Of a stretch of 64,000 bases of DNA, positions 25,577 to 33,912 are shown one piece after another. The notes under the pieces were generated by a model, which saw only the letters and a program-made list of their open reading frames with translations, had not been told where the DNA came from and searched no databases. The DNA comes from Arsenicicoccus sp. oral taxon 190 (lineage in GTDB: Bacteria > Actinomycetota > Actinomycetes > Actinomycetales > Dermatophilaceae). The position numbers were made by a program, and so were the translations under genes. The stretch's first letter is position 1, and each line of letters starts with the position of its first letter. The DNA lies in contig NZ_CP012070.1 of the NCBI RefSeq assembly GCF_001189535.1, forward strand, positions 2,170,001 through 2,234,000. The letters are read 5' to 3'.

Positions 25577-26467
25577 GTGCACGCGATGATCCTCGACCAG
25601 CTCGCCCGCCTGGTGCACAGCGGTGGCGTCGTCGCCCTCACGGGGGCGGGGATGAGCACCGAGTCGGGGATCCCGGACTACCGCGGCCCCGACGGTCAGC
25701 GCCGCGTGCAGCCGATGACGTATGCCGAGTTCACCGGCACCAGCGCCGCCCGGCAGCGGTACTGGGCGCGGGCCTTCGTCGGGTGGGAGCGGTTCTCGGC
25801 GGCCCGGCCCAACGCCGGGCACCGCGCGCTCGCGGCCCTCCAGCGGACCGGCCTGATCACCGACGTCATCACCCAGAACGTCGACGGTCTGCACCAGGAG
25901 GCCGGGTCCACCCGCGTCCTCGAGCTGCACGGCACTCTCGCGGTGGTGCGCTGCCTGACCTGCGAGGACCGCACCAGCCGCGAGGAGGTCCAGCGGCGGC
26001 TGACGGAGGCCAACCCGGGCTTCCAGGTCCGCAGCGACGAGGTGCGCCCGGACGGGGACATCGCGCTGCCGGACGCCGTCGTGGGGGGGTTCCACCTGGC
26101 CCGGTGCGTCGTCTGCGGCGCCGACACCCTCAAGCCGGACGTCGTGTTCTTCGGCGAACCCGTGCCCCGCGACCGGGTCGACGAGTCCTACCGCCGGGTC
26201 GAGGCGGCCGAGGCGCTGCTGGTGCTGGGGTCGAGCCTGAAGGTGATGAGCGGCTACCGGTTCGTCCGCCGCGCGCACGCCCTCGGGATCCCGGTGGCGA
26301 TCATCACCCGGGGCCGCACCCGGGGTGACGACGAGGCGTCCTGGCAGCTCGACGCGCCGCTCGGCCCCGCCCTCACCGGCATCGCGACGCGGCTCGGCAT
26401 CGAGGAGGACTTCGGGCCCGTGGTGGACGGGGAGTACGCCACCGGCCTGCCCCTCGGCCTGACCTGA
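25577..26467 (+). CDS. Sir2-family NAD-dependent protein deacylase
   Basis: A 296-residue sirtuin. NAD-binding GAGMSTESGIPDYRG, catalytic TQNVDGLHQEAG, and a zinc ribbon with CLTC and CVVC pairs are present, then PDVVFFGE and LLVLGSSLKV. CATAAT (25565-25570) is six bases before GTG 25577, so a leaderless GTG start is most likely; an upstream ATG at 25550 would lie before the promoter. The insertion between the two zinc pairs is longer than in small sirtuins. It shares a regulatory region with a LysR gene. Confidence 0.93.
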   Translation: MHAMILDQLARLVHSGGVVALTGAGMSTESGIPDYRGPDGQRRVQPMTYAEFTGTSAARQRYWARAFVGWERFSAARPNAGHRALAALQRTGLITDVITQNVDGLHQEAGSTRVLELHGTLAVVRCLTCEDRTSREEVQRRLTEANPGFQVRSDEVRPDGDIALPDAVVGGFHLARCVVCGADTLKPDVVFFGEPVPRDRVDESYRRVEAAEALLVLGSSLKVMSGYRFVRRAHALGIPVAIITRGRTRGDDEASWQLDAPLGPALTGIATRLGIEEDFGPVVDGEYATGLPLGLT

Positions 26468-26530
26468 CGCCGAGTGACGGGCGAAGCGGCATACGCGGGG
26501 TTTGTCGGTGCCGTGTGATGAGGTGACCCC

Positions 26531-27880
26531 ATGAGCGAAACCGCTAGGGAGCGCTACCGCTTCGAGCCGGCGCCGCAGGCCGTGCGGGCCGCCACGGACC
26601 AGGTGGAGGCGGGCAAGCACCAGCGTCCCGGCGTGGATCTGGGGCAGCCGCCCGTCGTCCCGTGGGCCGGGCGGCACGGCGCCGGGCTGTGCCTGTCCGG
26701 GGGCGGCTTCCGGGCCGCGTTGTTCCACCTGGGGTCGCTGCGACGGCTCGACGAGCTGGGCATCCTCGGCGGCCTGCGGACCGTCTCGGGGGTGTCCGGA
26801 GGCTCCATCATCGCCAACCTGCTGTGCGACCCGCGGCTGCGGTGGCCGGGACCCGGCTCCGCGGACCCGCGTGTGGGGGGCTTCGAGGACCACGTGGCCG
26901 AGCCGCTGCGGCGCCTCGCCGGCACCAACGTGCGCACCCCCGCGATCCTCGGGCGGCTGCGACCCGACCGGTGGTTCGTGCAGGACGGGGGCGTGCGGGC
27001 GATGGCCGACCGGTTTGCGCAGGCGGTGGAGTGGTGGAGCACCCCGCTCGCGGAGGTCGGCGTCGCGGGACCGGCCACGGTGACGGGCGCCACGGACATC
27101 GCGTATGGCGTCGACTGGCGCTTCTGGGACCCGACTGCGGTCGCGCCGTACGGCTGGATGGGGGACTACCGCGTGGGCTTCGCCCCGCCGCCGGCGTGGC
27201 TGCGGGTGGCTGACGTGGTGGCGACGTCCTGCGCGTTCCCGCCGGTCTTCGGCCCACGACGGATCGACGGACGCGCTCTGGGGCTGCAAGGGGGCACGCC
27301 GGGGCGGGAGACCGCGGCCACCCGCCAGGCGATCCTGGCCGGCATCCCGCTGTCCGACGGCGGGGTCTACGACAACCTTGGGCTGGAGCCGGTGTGGAAG
27401 GACCACGCCACCGTGCTGGTGTCCGACGGAGGCGGGGTCTTCCGGGCGCGGTCCACGCGCACGCCGTTCGGCCTGATGCTGCGGACCGTCCAGATCGCCG
27501 GCGACGGCGGCACGTCGGTGCGCGTCCGCTGGCTGCACTCCTCGATGCAGCGCGGCGAGATCGCGGGCGCGACCTGGGGGCTCGACGAGGTCATCGGCTA
27601 CCCGCGGGACGTCGTCGAGGCCGTCAACGCGATCCGCACCGACCTCGACGGCTTCAGCGTCGGCGAGCAGCAGGTGCTGGAGCGGCACGGCTACCTCGTG
27701 ACCGACGCGCTGGTGCGCGAGCACGCCCCCGAGCTGATCGCGAGCGACGTCCCCGCGCGGGCGCCGCACCCCGAGGTCGCATCCCCGCAGGTCGCCCTCG
27801 CGGCGGTGCGGGGGTCCGACCGGCGCACCGTGCTGGGCCGAGGCCCGTGGCGCGCCGATCGGGCCGGTCAGAAGGGGTAG
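26531..27880 (+). CDS. Patatin-like phospholipase family protein
   Basis: A 449-residue lipid acyl hydrolase. The oxyanion motif GLCLSGGGFRAALFHLG, the nucleophile elbow GVSGGS and the catalytic aspartate in SDGGVYDNLG are all present, giving a Ser-Asp dyad. No signal peptide or membrane helix is evident, so it is predicted cytosolic. The first 45 residues are charged and not conserved. Its end overlaps the convergent aldehyde dehydrogenase by 13 bases. The natural lipid substrate is unknown. Confidence 0.88.
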   Translation: MSETARERYRFEPAPQAVRAATDQVEAGKHQRPGVDLGQPPVVPWAGRHGAGLCLSGGGFRAALFHLGSLRRLDELGILGGLRTVSGVSGGSIIANLLCDPRLRWPGPGSADPRVGGFEDHVAEPLRRLAGTNVRTPAILGRLRPDRWFVQDGGVRAMADRFAQAVEWWSTPLAEVGVAGPATVTGATDIAYGVDWRFWDPTAVAPYGWMGDYRVGFAPPPAWLRVADVVATSCAFPPVFGPRRIDGRALGLQGGTPGRETAATRQAILAGIPLSDGGVYDNLGLEPVWKDHATVLVSDGGGVFRARSTRTPFGLMLRTVQIAGDGGTSVRVRWLHSSMQRGEIAGATWGLDEVIGYPRDVVEAVNAIRTDLDGFSVGEQQVLERHGYLVTDALVREHAPELIASDVPARAPHPEVASPQVALAAVRGSDRRTVLGRGPWRADRAGQKG

Positions 27881-29343
27881 GTCGCGATCCGGCTCTGCAT
27901 CGTCACCCACTGCAGGTGACAGAAGCTGTCGAGGCTGGCCCGCGCGCCGCCGAAGTGACCGCCGCTGCCGGACGCCTTGATCCCGCCGAAGGGGATGACC
28001 GCCTCGTCGTCGACCGTCTGGTCGTTGATGTGCAGCATGCCGGTCTCGATGCGGTCCGAGAGCTCGTATGCCGCCATCGCGTCCCCCGTCAGCACCCCGA
28101 CGGACAGGCCGTACTCGCTCGCGTTGAGGAGCTCGATGGCCTCGTCCACCGTGTCGTAGGTGGTGATCGGGGCGACCGGGCCGAAGATCTCGTCGGTGAA
28201 GGCGACGCTGTCCCGCGCGACATGCGTCAGGACGGTGGGGCGGTAGAACAGCCCGTCGTAGGTGCCGCCGGCCTCGACGCGGGCGCCGGCGTCGACCGCC
28301 CGCCGGACGATGTCGTGGACGCGGTCCCGCTGGCGCTCGTCGATGATCGGGCCCAGGGCGTTGGTGGGGTCGGTGGGGTCACCGACGGTCAGGGCGTCGG
28401 CCTTGGTCGCGAGCAGCCGCGCGTAGTCCTCGGCCAGGGAGGACGGCACGAGGTGCCGGCCTGCGGTCATGCAGATCTGGCCCTGGTGCAGGAACGAGCC
28501 CCACGCGCCGGCCGACGCGGCGGCCTCGACGTCGGCGTCGGGCAGCACGAGCAGCGCGTTGTTGCCGCCCAGCTCGAGGTGCACCTGCTTGAGCAGGCCG
28601 GCCGCGGCCTGGCCGATCCGCCGGCCGGCGGCGGTGGACCCCGTGAAGGACAGGCACGGCACCTGCGGGTGGGCGACCAGGGCCTCCCCGAGGTCGGCCC
28701 CGCCGGGCAGGACGTGCAGCAGCCCCTCCGGGAGCCCGGCGTCGGCGAGGAGCTGGGCGAGCGCCATACCGCCGGCGACGCTGGTGCGCGGGTCGGGCTT
28801 GAGGACGACCGCGTTGCCCAGCGCGAGCGCCGGAGCGACCGAGCGCATCGACAGGATGGCCGGGAAGTTGAACGGCGAGATGACGCCGACCACGCCATAC
28901 GGGACGTAGCGCGCGAGGGAGAGGCGCGGCTTCATCGAGCGCAGGACCTCGCCGTAGGGCGCCGACGCGGTCGCGGCGGCCTCTTGCAGCTCGGAGACGA
29001 CGAGCCCGACCTCGAAGGCAGCCTTGCCCTGACCGGATCCCGCCTCGCGGACCAGCCAGGGCTGCAGCCGCTCGGGCTCGGCCTCGAGGAGCTGGGCGGC
29101 CTTGAGCATCACGGCGGCTCGGGCCGGGTAGGGCTGGGCGGCCCAGGCGCGCTGCGCCGCCCGGGCACGCTCGACGGCGTGGTCCAGGTCGGCGGGGGAG
29201 GCGGTCCCCACGTGCCCGAGCGTCTCGCCGGTGGCCTTGTCCGTCACGGGTGACGGCTCCCCGGAGCCGTCCGTCCAGGAGCCGGTCCAGATGGCGCGCT
29301 CCCACGGCGCGGTTGTGGAGCTGGTCATGCGGGCCTCACTCAT
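27868..29343 (-). CDS. Aldehyde dehydrogenase family protein (benzaldehyde dehydrogenase-like)
   Basis: A 491-residue NAD(P)-dependent dehydrogenase: ISPFNFPAILSMRSVAPAL, FTGSTAAGRRIG, the general base in LELGGNNALLV, the catalytic cysteine in HQGQICMTAGRH and the EIFGPVAPI motif. The FNFPAILSMR pattern and short length are like benzaldehyde/salicylaldehyde dehydrogenases, but no aromatic catabolic genes are nearby. A second ATG at 29328 (MTSSTTAPWERA) is also possible. It lies downstream of lexA on the same strand, separated by 69 bases. Confidence 0.9.
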   Translation of the reverse strand: MSEARMTSSTTAPWERAIWTGSWTDGSGEPSPVTDKATGETLGHVGTASPADLDHAVERARAAQRAWAAQPYPARAAVMLKAAQLLEAEPERLQPWLVREAGSGQGKAAFEVGLVVSELQEAAATASAPYGEVLRSMKPRLSLARYVPYGVVGVISPFNFPAILSMRSVAPALALGNAVVLKPDPRTSVAGGMALAQLLADAGLPEGLLHVLPGGADLGEALVAHPQVPCLSFTGSTAAGRRIGQAAAGLLKQVHLELGGNNALLVLPDADVEAAASAGAWGSFLHQGQICMTAGRHLVPSSLAEDYARLLATKADALTVGDPTDPTNALGPIIDERQRDRVHDIVRRAVDAGARVEAGGTYDGLFYRPTVLTHVARDSVAFTDEIFGPVAPITTYDTVDEAIELLNASEYGLSVGVLTGDAMAAYELSDRIETGMLHINDQTVDDEAVIPFGGIKASGSGGHFGGARASLDSFCHLQWVTMQSRIATYPF

Positions 29344-29412
29344 CGTCGGGTGGGTGTGTGCGCCCAGCCTGCCATCCGCGGGCCCGGCTCGTCGCGGGTG
29401 CCGACGGACGGA

Positions 29413-30111
29413 TCAGACGGCGCGCAGGACCGCGGTGACCTTGCCGAGCACCGTGGCCTGGTCGCCGTCGATGGGCTCGAAGGCGGGGTTGTGCGGCAGC
29501 AGCCACACGTGACCGTCCTTGCGCTTGAAGGTCTTAACGGTCGCCTCGCCGTCGAGCATGGCGGCGACGATGTCGCCGTTGTCCGCGTCGGGCTGCTGCC
29601 GCACCACGACCCAGTCCCCGTCGCAGATCGCCGCGTCGACCATGGAGTCGCCGACCACCTTGAGCAGGAAGAGCTGGCCCTCGCCCACCAGCTGACGGGG
29701 GAGCGGGAAGACGTCCTCGACGACCTCCTCCGCCGTGATCGGGACACCGGCGGCGATGCGACCCAGGACCGGGACGTATGACGCCTCCGGCCGCTGGTCC
29801 CCCGACGCGGTGACGTCCACGCTGTCGTCGATCGTGGAGTGGAAGGCCTCCGGCGCCCACTCGGGGGCCACGACCTCGATGGCGCGCGGGCGGTTGGGGT
29901 CGCGCCGCAGGTAGCCCTTGCGCTCGAGGGTGAGCAGCTGGTGGGAGACGCTGCTGACGCTGGCGAGGCCCACCGCGTCACCGATCTCGCGGATGCTCGG
30001 CGGGTAACCGCGCCGCTCGACCGTGTTGCGGATGAACTCCAGGATCTTGCGCTGCCGGGCGGTCAGGCCGTCGCGGCCGTCCCGGTCCGGCAAGGTCGTC
30101 ACCTTGGCCAT
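29413..30111 (-). CDS. lexA: SOS repressor LexA
   Basis: A 232-residue repressor with the winged-helix domain (LTARQRKILEFIRN, GYPPSIREIGDAVGLAS), the Ala-Gly self-cleavage site in GRIAAGVPITAEE and the protease dyad serine in VVGDSMVDAAI with lysine in ATVKTFKRKDG. An SOS box lies 140 bases upstream and the divergent gene encodes a LysM protein, as in many Actinobacteria where lexA is next to an SOS-induced division inhibitor. Confidence 0.97.
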   Translation of the reverse strand: MAKVTTLPDRDGRDGLTARQRKILEFIRNTVERRGYPPSIREIGDAVGLASVSSVSHQLLTLERKGYLRRDPNRPRAIEVVAPEWAPEAFHSTIDDSVDVTASGDQRPEASYVPVLGRIAAGVPITAEEVVEDVFPLPRQLVGEGQLFLLKVVGDSMVDAAICDGDWVVVRQQPDADNGDIVAAMLDGEATVKTFKRKDGHVWLLPHNPAFEPIDGDQATVLGKVTAVLRAV

Positions 30112-30250
30112 GGGTCTCGCTCCTCGCTGTCGCCACAGGGCTCTGACCTGCGGATCTCGTGTCTCGGAAGCACTCTCCGAGGGGGTATGTCAGTGGTCCC
30201 TGCTTGAGTATCTCCCGTGGCCACCAGGCTATCGGGGTCGATTGGACGTT

Positions 30251-30266
30251 TCAAACACAAGTTCGA
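30251..30266. promoter_or_regulatory. SOS (LexA) box
   Basis: TCAAACACAAGTTCGA matches the actinobacterial box TCGAAC-N4-GTTCGA with one mismatch. It lies between lexA and the divergent LysM gene. Confidence 0.8.
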
Positions 30267-30303
30267 CGCGAGTCTTCCCCTCGCCCCCGGGAATGCGGTA
30301 CGT

Positions 30304-30319
30304 TCGTACACGCGTTCTA
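30304..30319. promoter_or_regulatory. Possible second, weaker LexA box
   Basis: TCGTACACGCGTTCTA matches TCGAAC-N4-GTTCGA at 10 of 12 informative positions and lies 50 bases upstream of the LysM gene. An inverted CGTTC-tatc-GAACG overlaps it (30313-30326). Confidence 0.45.
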
Positions 30320-30367
30320 TCGAACGAATGAGCGAGCCACCCCGGCTCGCCGGAGAAGGAGGACACG

Positions 30368-30760
30368 ATGAGTGCAGCAGCTGCGTGGAGCGACCCGGTC
30401 GCCCCGGCATGCGCGCCCGGTCGTCCCCACCTGCGTCTGGTGCCGACCGGTGACGACGTGACCGAGCGGGCACGCCGCCGTCCTCGGATCACCCGTCGCG
30501 GTCGTCTTGCCCTGACCATGACCGTGCTGGTGCTGATCGCCCTGGCCGCAGCCTCGGCGTGGAGCGCCTGGGCGGTTGCGGCGCCTGCCGGCCCCGCCCG
30601 TTCCGTGACGGTCGCCACGGGGGAGTCGCTGTCGCAGATCGCGGCTCGGGAGATGCCCTCGGTCCGCACCGACCAGGCAGTGCTCCAGCTCGTCGCGGCC
30701 AACCACCTGCCGTCCGACCAGGTCATGGCCGGTCAGCGGCTGGTCGTCCCTGCGCCGTAG
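30368..30760 (+). CDS. LysM peptidoglycan-binding membrane protein (SOS-type)
   Basis: A 130-residue protein: a basic cytoplasmic N-terminus, one membrane helix (LTMTVLVLIALAAASAWSAW, about 48-68) and a C-terminal LysM domain (VTVATGESLSQIAARE ... LVAANHLPSDQVMAGQRLVVP). AGGAGG is nine bases before the ATG. The architecture and position opposite lexA resemble mycobacterial Rv2719c/ChiZ and the YneA/DivS class that stop division during DNA damage; that role is inferred from context. Confidence 0.85.
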   Translation: MSAAAAWSDPVAPACAPGRPHLRLVPTGDDVTERARRRPRITRRGRLALTMTVLVLIALAAASAWSAWAVAAPAGPARSVTVATGESLSQIAAREMPSVRTDQAVLQLVAANHLPSDQVMAGQRLVVPAP

Positions 30761-30769
30761 CCGCATCGT

Positions 30770-30869
30770 CGCCGGGAACTCCCGGCGGAAGGCCGCGCGT
30801 TGGACCACCTGACGCGCCGTCAGGGCGAGGACCTGCGTCGTGGCGGTCACATCAGGGGGTGTGACCGCC
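30770..30869. terminator. Hairpin cluster between convergent genes
   Basis: CGCCGGG-aact-CCCGGCG (30770-30787) and the perfect 10-bp stem GGCGGTCACA/TGTGACCGCC (30842-30851, 30860-30869) lie between the convergent LysM and PKD genes and could terminate transcription from both sides. Neither has a strong T-run. Confidence 0.55.
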
Positions 30870-30885
30870 GCGACGCGACGGGTCG

Positions 30886-31728
30886 TCATCCCTGGTCCAC
30901 GAGCTCGTTGCGGCTGGTGCGCACGTCGATCGGCTGCGCGGGGCCGGGGATGTCCACGGTGCTGGCGATGGGTGTCCAGGCGCCACCGTCGACGCTGTAC
31001 TCCCCGGCATAGGTGGCGGTGATGCCGATCTCGAAGCGTCCCGCCTTGGTGTAGGCATGCTTCACGTCGCCGCTCGGGTAGGTGCCTCCCATGCTGGGCG
31101 TGGGTCCCACCACGCCGTCGTCACCGAAGTCGTAGACGTAGCGGACGCCCACCGGCCGGATCGCCACGCGGTGGCCGAGGAGGCCGACGGTGTTCACCTC
31201 CCCGGGCTCGTATCCCGCAGCCTCCCAGGTGAGCTCCACGTAGGTGGGCAGCGTCACGAGGGTGCGTCCACCCACCGGCTGGACGTTGGCCTGCGGCTTG
31301 GCGAACGGCGTGTTGGTGAAGGCCTGCACGATCATTGCCTCGGTGAGCACCGGCTGGGGCGGGGGAGCGGGCTGGCCTGGCGCCGCCGGCGCGGGGGCAG
31401 GCCCTGGTGCTGCGGGCGTGGCGGGGTCGGGGATGGAACCGGGGACCGCCAGCGTCCACTCCGACGGGCTGTCCGCCTTCAACAGCGGCCTGCTCAGGCG
31501 ATATGGGGCGATCGGCGTTACCAGGGCGCTATGGGTGCTGTACGTCGGTTGGCGTGGTGTCGCCTCCGGGGCGACGTTGTCGCTAGATCTGGCCGGCGCG
31601 GGACGATGAGCGATCTCGGCTGGTTTGGTGATTCGAGCGCGGATCTGTGCGCCCCCTCCTGTCAATGACCCATGCGTTGACCACCCCCCACCATCAGCGC
31701 TCACCAAGGCGACCACCCAGGCCGTCAT
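30886..31728 (-). CDS. PKD-domain-containing protein, unknown function
   Basis: A 280-residue protein. Residues 110-135 are a Pro/Ala-rich linker. The C-terminal part has YVYDFGDDGVVGPTPSMGG, KHAYTKAGRFEIGITATYAGEYS, the PKD signature pattern (YDFGDG then HAYxxxGxF), an extracellular beta-sandwich. ATG 31728 overlaps the stop of the upstream lipoprotein gene (ATGA) and is preceded by GGGAG. No convincing signal peptide is seen beyond a short hydrophobic start (MTAWVVALVSA), so export is uncertain. It probably works with the lipoprotein at the cell surface. Confidence 0.8.
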   Translation of the reverse strand: MTAWVVALVSADGGGWSTHGSLTGGGAQIRARITKPAEIAHRPAPARSSDNVAPEATPRQPTYSTHSALVTPIAPYRLSRPLLKADSPSEWTLAVPGSIPDPATPAAPGPAPAPAAPGQPAPPPQPVLTEAMIVQAFTNTPFAKPQANVQPVGGRTLVTLPTYVELTWEAAGYEPGEVNTVGLLGHRVAIRPVGVRYVYDFGDDGVVGPTPSMGGTYPSGDVKHAYTKAGRFEIGITATYAGEYSVDGGAWTPIASTVDIPGPAQPIDVRTSRNELVDQG

Positions 31729-32381
31729 CCTGGGCTCCCGACTTCCGCGACTCGCCAACCGGAACCGGTGTACTGGAGCGCCAGGTCAGACTTGTTGATC
31801 GTCCTAGGCAGCGTTTGATAGGTCGATCCGTCCGCGTTCATGATTTTGACTGGCAGTTGCTCCGTGACAAGGAGTATCCGCGTCCGGTCGAGCTCGTCCG
31901 TCCCCAGGGGCTTGATCGATATGAGAGACAACGGGTCCGATTCCACCCGGCGATGTTCGATCATGAAGCGATCTGCGTCCTTGGCGAGGCTGGTGCATCC
32001 CGCGCAGTCGCCAGCGCTCAATGCCCTAATCGCTGCACCGTTCGCGGAGCGCCAGGAGGAATTGACCGTGGTCACCCAGTACCGGGTGAACGCCTCGGCG
32101 CCCTCGGGGGTGTGCGCGCGGGCGGCTGCGGGGATGGCGGCCGGCCCGCCAGCTGGCGAGGATGACCCGGCGGCGCCGCTGATGGTAGCGCTGGCGGTCG
32201 GGGTCGTGCTGGCGCTCCCGCTGGGGCTTGCGGATGCGCTGGCGCTCACGGGCTTGCCGGCCGTGGTCGGCGGCATCTCGTGCGTCGGGCTCGACCGTGG
32301 GGCGGAGGTGCTCGAGCATGCTGTCAGGGCAGCAGTCAGGGCCAGGGCGGTGAGGGTGCCACGACGTCGATGTCCACGCAT
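31725..32381 (-). CDS. Lipoprotein, DUF6318-like
   Basis: A 218-residue secreted lipoprotein: basic start MRGHRRRGT, hydrophobic core LTALALTAAL and lipobox LTAC at the cleavage site. A Ser/Thr/Ala-rich linker (about residues 24-85) leads to a folded domain (HTPEGAEAFTRYWVTTVNSSW, LSAGDCAGCTSLAKDADRF) with a CAGC cysteine pair. This pattern fits the DUF6318 family as I remember it. It is coupled to the downstream PKD gene. Codon use includes more A/T-ending codons than neighbouring housekeeping genes. Confidence 0.8.
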   Translation of the reverse strand: MRGHRRRGTLTALALTAALTACSSTSAPRSSPTHEMPPTTAGKPVSASASASPSGSASTTPTASATISGAAGSSSPAGGPAAIPAAARAHTPEGAEAFTRYWVTTVNSSWRSANGAAIRALSAGDCAGCTSLAKDADRFMIEHRRVESDPLSLISIKPLGTDELDRTRILLVTEQLPVKIMNADGSTYQTLPRTINKSDLALQYTGSGWRVAEVGSPG

Positions 32382-32457
32382 GTCAGCGAGCCTAGACGGG
32401 CTGCGGCCGGCGGGGTTGTCGTCATACGGGCATCTGTGGATAACTCGGACGTGCGGG

Positions 32458-32613
32458 CTAGCGGCGGTCCTTGGTCATCACCGAGACGGCGTAGATGAGG
32501 CACCCAGCGGCAACCATGACGAGCAGCCCGCGCATGCCGCTGTTGCGGATGAGCATGGCCGCCGCGAAACAGAGCAGGCCGATCAGGAGCGGGGTCGTGG
32601 CTCGACGGTCCAT
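32458..32613 (-). CDS. Small two-helix membrane protein
   Basis: A 51-residue ORF starts MDRRATTPLLIGLLCFAAAML and has two hydrophobic stretches separated by IRNSGMRG, then ends KDRR. Minus-strand TACGCT (32620-32625) is six bases before the ATG, consistent with a leaderless message. Coding is supported by the helix pattern and promoter only. The 83-bp repeat array lies just upstream. Confidence 0.6.
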   Translation of the reverse strand: MDRRATTPLLIGLLCFAAAMLIRNSGMRGLLVMVAAGCLIYAVSVMTKDRR

Positions 32614-32662
32614 GGCGGCAGCGTACGACGCCCGGGTCCGGACAGTCCGGCGCGCCCCGCAG

Positions 32663-32958
32663 CACTGGGTGGGTTCGACCGTCGTAGTCGGTGGTGTTTC
32701 CCACCCGGTCCGGCCGCGGAGGCCGGCCAGCTGGCGCCCCGACGCCACTGGGTGGGTTCGACCGTCGTAGTCGGTGGTGTTTCCCACCCGGTCCGGCCGC
32801 GGAGGCCGGCCAGCTGGCGCCCCGACGCCACTGGGTGGGTTCGACCACCGTCGTCGGTGGTGTTTCCCACCCGGTCCGGCCGCGGAGGCCGGCCAGATGG
32901 CGCCCCGACGCCACTGGGTGGGTTCGACCGCCGTCGTCGGTGGTGCTTCCCACCCGGT
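32663..32958. repeat. 83-bp hairpin repeat array (three full units plus a partial)
   Basis: Units begin at 32663, 32746, 32829 and 32912, each exactly 83 bases apart; the fourth stops matching near 32958. Each full unit can form GGGTGGG/CCCACCC enclosing an inner ACC.../...GGT stem, a CCGGCC-GCGGA-GGCCGG hairpin, and across the unit border CCAG(C/A)TGGCG-CCCCGA-CGCCACTGG. Units 1 and 2 are identical; unit 3 differs at a few bases, where the inner stem becomes a perfect ACCACCG/CGGTGGT. The array lies in the divergent gap between a small membrane protein and nrdR. Confidence 0.95.
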
Positions 32959-33111
32959 GCGGTGGCGCCCGCCGCCCAACCCCCTCGCCGCACCTGGCCC
33001 CCCAGGCGGTCCAGCCCGACCACACCAACCCATCACGCAGAGTGAAGCCGCAGCCACGATGGGTGCAACACGCCGCATGACCTGCGGCGACACGGCACGC
33101 GGGTGACCTGT
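32959..33111. other. Spacer between repeat array and nrdR promoter
   Basis: This spacer is GC-rich at first and then more mixed. No gene, terminator or known RNA was recognised in it. Confidence 0.5.
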
Positions 33112-33141
33112 TTGATCACGTGCGCATCACGGGCATAAGAT
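33112..33141 (+). promoter_or_regulatory. nrdR promoter
   Basis: TTGATC (33112-33117), an 18-base spacer and TAAGAT (33136-33141). The NrdR boxes begin at the next base, so bound repressor would cover the start site. Confidence 0.75.
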
Positions 33142-33188
33142 CACTACATCTAGTGGTTACACGGATGTAAGTCGTCCACATGTAGTCC
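33142..33188 (+). promoter_or_regulatory. Pair of NrdR boxes
   Basis: Box 1 is the palindrome CACTACATCTAGTG (33142-33155). A weaker box CCACATGTAGTCC (33176-33188) has its centre 32 bases away, the three-helical-turn spacing usual for NrdR. TTACACGGATGTAA (33157-33170) is a further perfect palindrome between them. Confidence 0.7.
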
Positions 33189-33269
33189 CCAGGCTGGGGC
33201 TCGTTAACCACAGGTTGTCAACAGGACATCCACAGCACCGTCCACAGGCCACCCGGGGGAGGAGTCACC

Positions 33270-33764
33270 GTGCACTGCCCGTTCTGCCGCAATACCGACA
33301 GCCGCGTCATCGACAGCCGCACCACGGACGACGGCTCCGCCATCCGTCGCCGCCGTCAGTGCCCCGCCTGCCAGCGGCGGTTCACCACGGTGGAGTCTGC
33401 CAGCCTGACGGTCATCAAGCGGTCGGGGGCCAGCGAGCCCTTCAGCCGCGCGAAGATCCAGGACGGCGTGAGCAAGGCCTGCCAGGGGCGCCCGGTCAAC
33501 GAGGACGACCTCGCCCGCCTGGCGCAGCGCGTGGAGGAGTCCATCCGGTCCCAGGGTCACGCCGAGATCGACGCCCACGAGGTGGGGCTGGCGATCCTCG
33601 GGCCGCTCCGCGAGCTCGACGAGGTCGCCTACCTGCGGTTCGCCAGCGTCTACCAGGCCTTCGAGTCGCTCGAGGACTTCGAGGCGGCGATCGCGGTGCT
33701 GCGCGCCGAGCGTGAGCCGACCGGCCACGAACCCACCCCGACCCGTCCACCCAGCACGTCCTAG
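33270..33764 (+). CDS. nrdR: Transcriptional repressor NrdR
   Basis: A 164-residue repressor of ribonucleotide reductase genes. The zinc ribbon has CPFC and CPAC; the ATP-cone follows (VIKRSGASEPFSRAKIQDGVSKAC). The GTG start at 33270 has GGAGGAG upstream. It lies directly before the B12-dependent reductase gene nrdJ and has a pair of NrdR boxes at its own promoter, so it is probably autoregulated. The last ~15 residues are Pro/Thr-rich. Confidence 0.97.
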   Translation: MHCPFCRNTDSRVIDSRTTDDGSAIRRRRQCPACQRRFTTVESASLTVIKRSGASEPFSRAKIQDGVSKACQGRPVNEDDLARLAQRVEESIRSQGHAEIDAHEVGLAILGPLRELDEVAYLRFASVYQAFESLEDFEAAIAVLRAEREPTGHEPTPTRPPSTS

Positions 33765-33912
33765 CAGGTCAGCAGGGCTTGTCAGTGGTCACCCCCACAC
33801 TTGACCGTATGACGCCAGAGCCCGCCTCCACCCCAGCTCCACAGCCTCGCCACGCCGTGTGACGGGGACCCGCACCAGACCAACCGCCACCTTCAACCAG
33901 GGAGTCAGGACC

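Noticed and set aside
32663..32958. CRISPR array
   Set aside because: The whole 83-bp unit is conserved with no variable spacers, and no cas genes are in the window.
32458..33106. Long overlapping ORFs on both strands through the 83-bp repeats
   Set aside because: The 83-bp period shifts the frame each unit, so all frames stay open and repeat the same peptides in rotation. This is a property of the repeat, not evidence of a gene.
33765..33912. Cobalamin riboswitch before nrdJ
   Set aside because: No B12-box sequence was found in the 148-bp gap and it is too short for the full fold.
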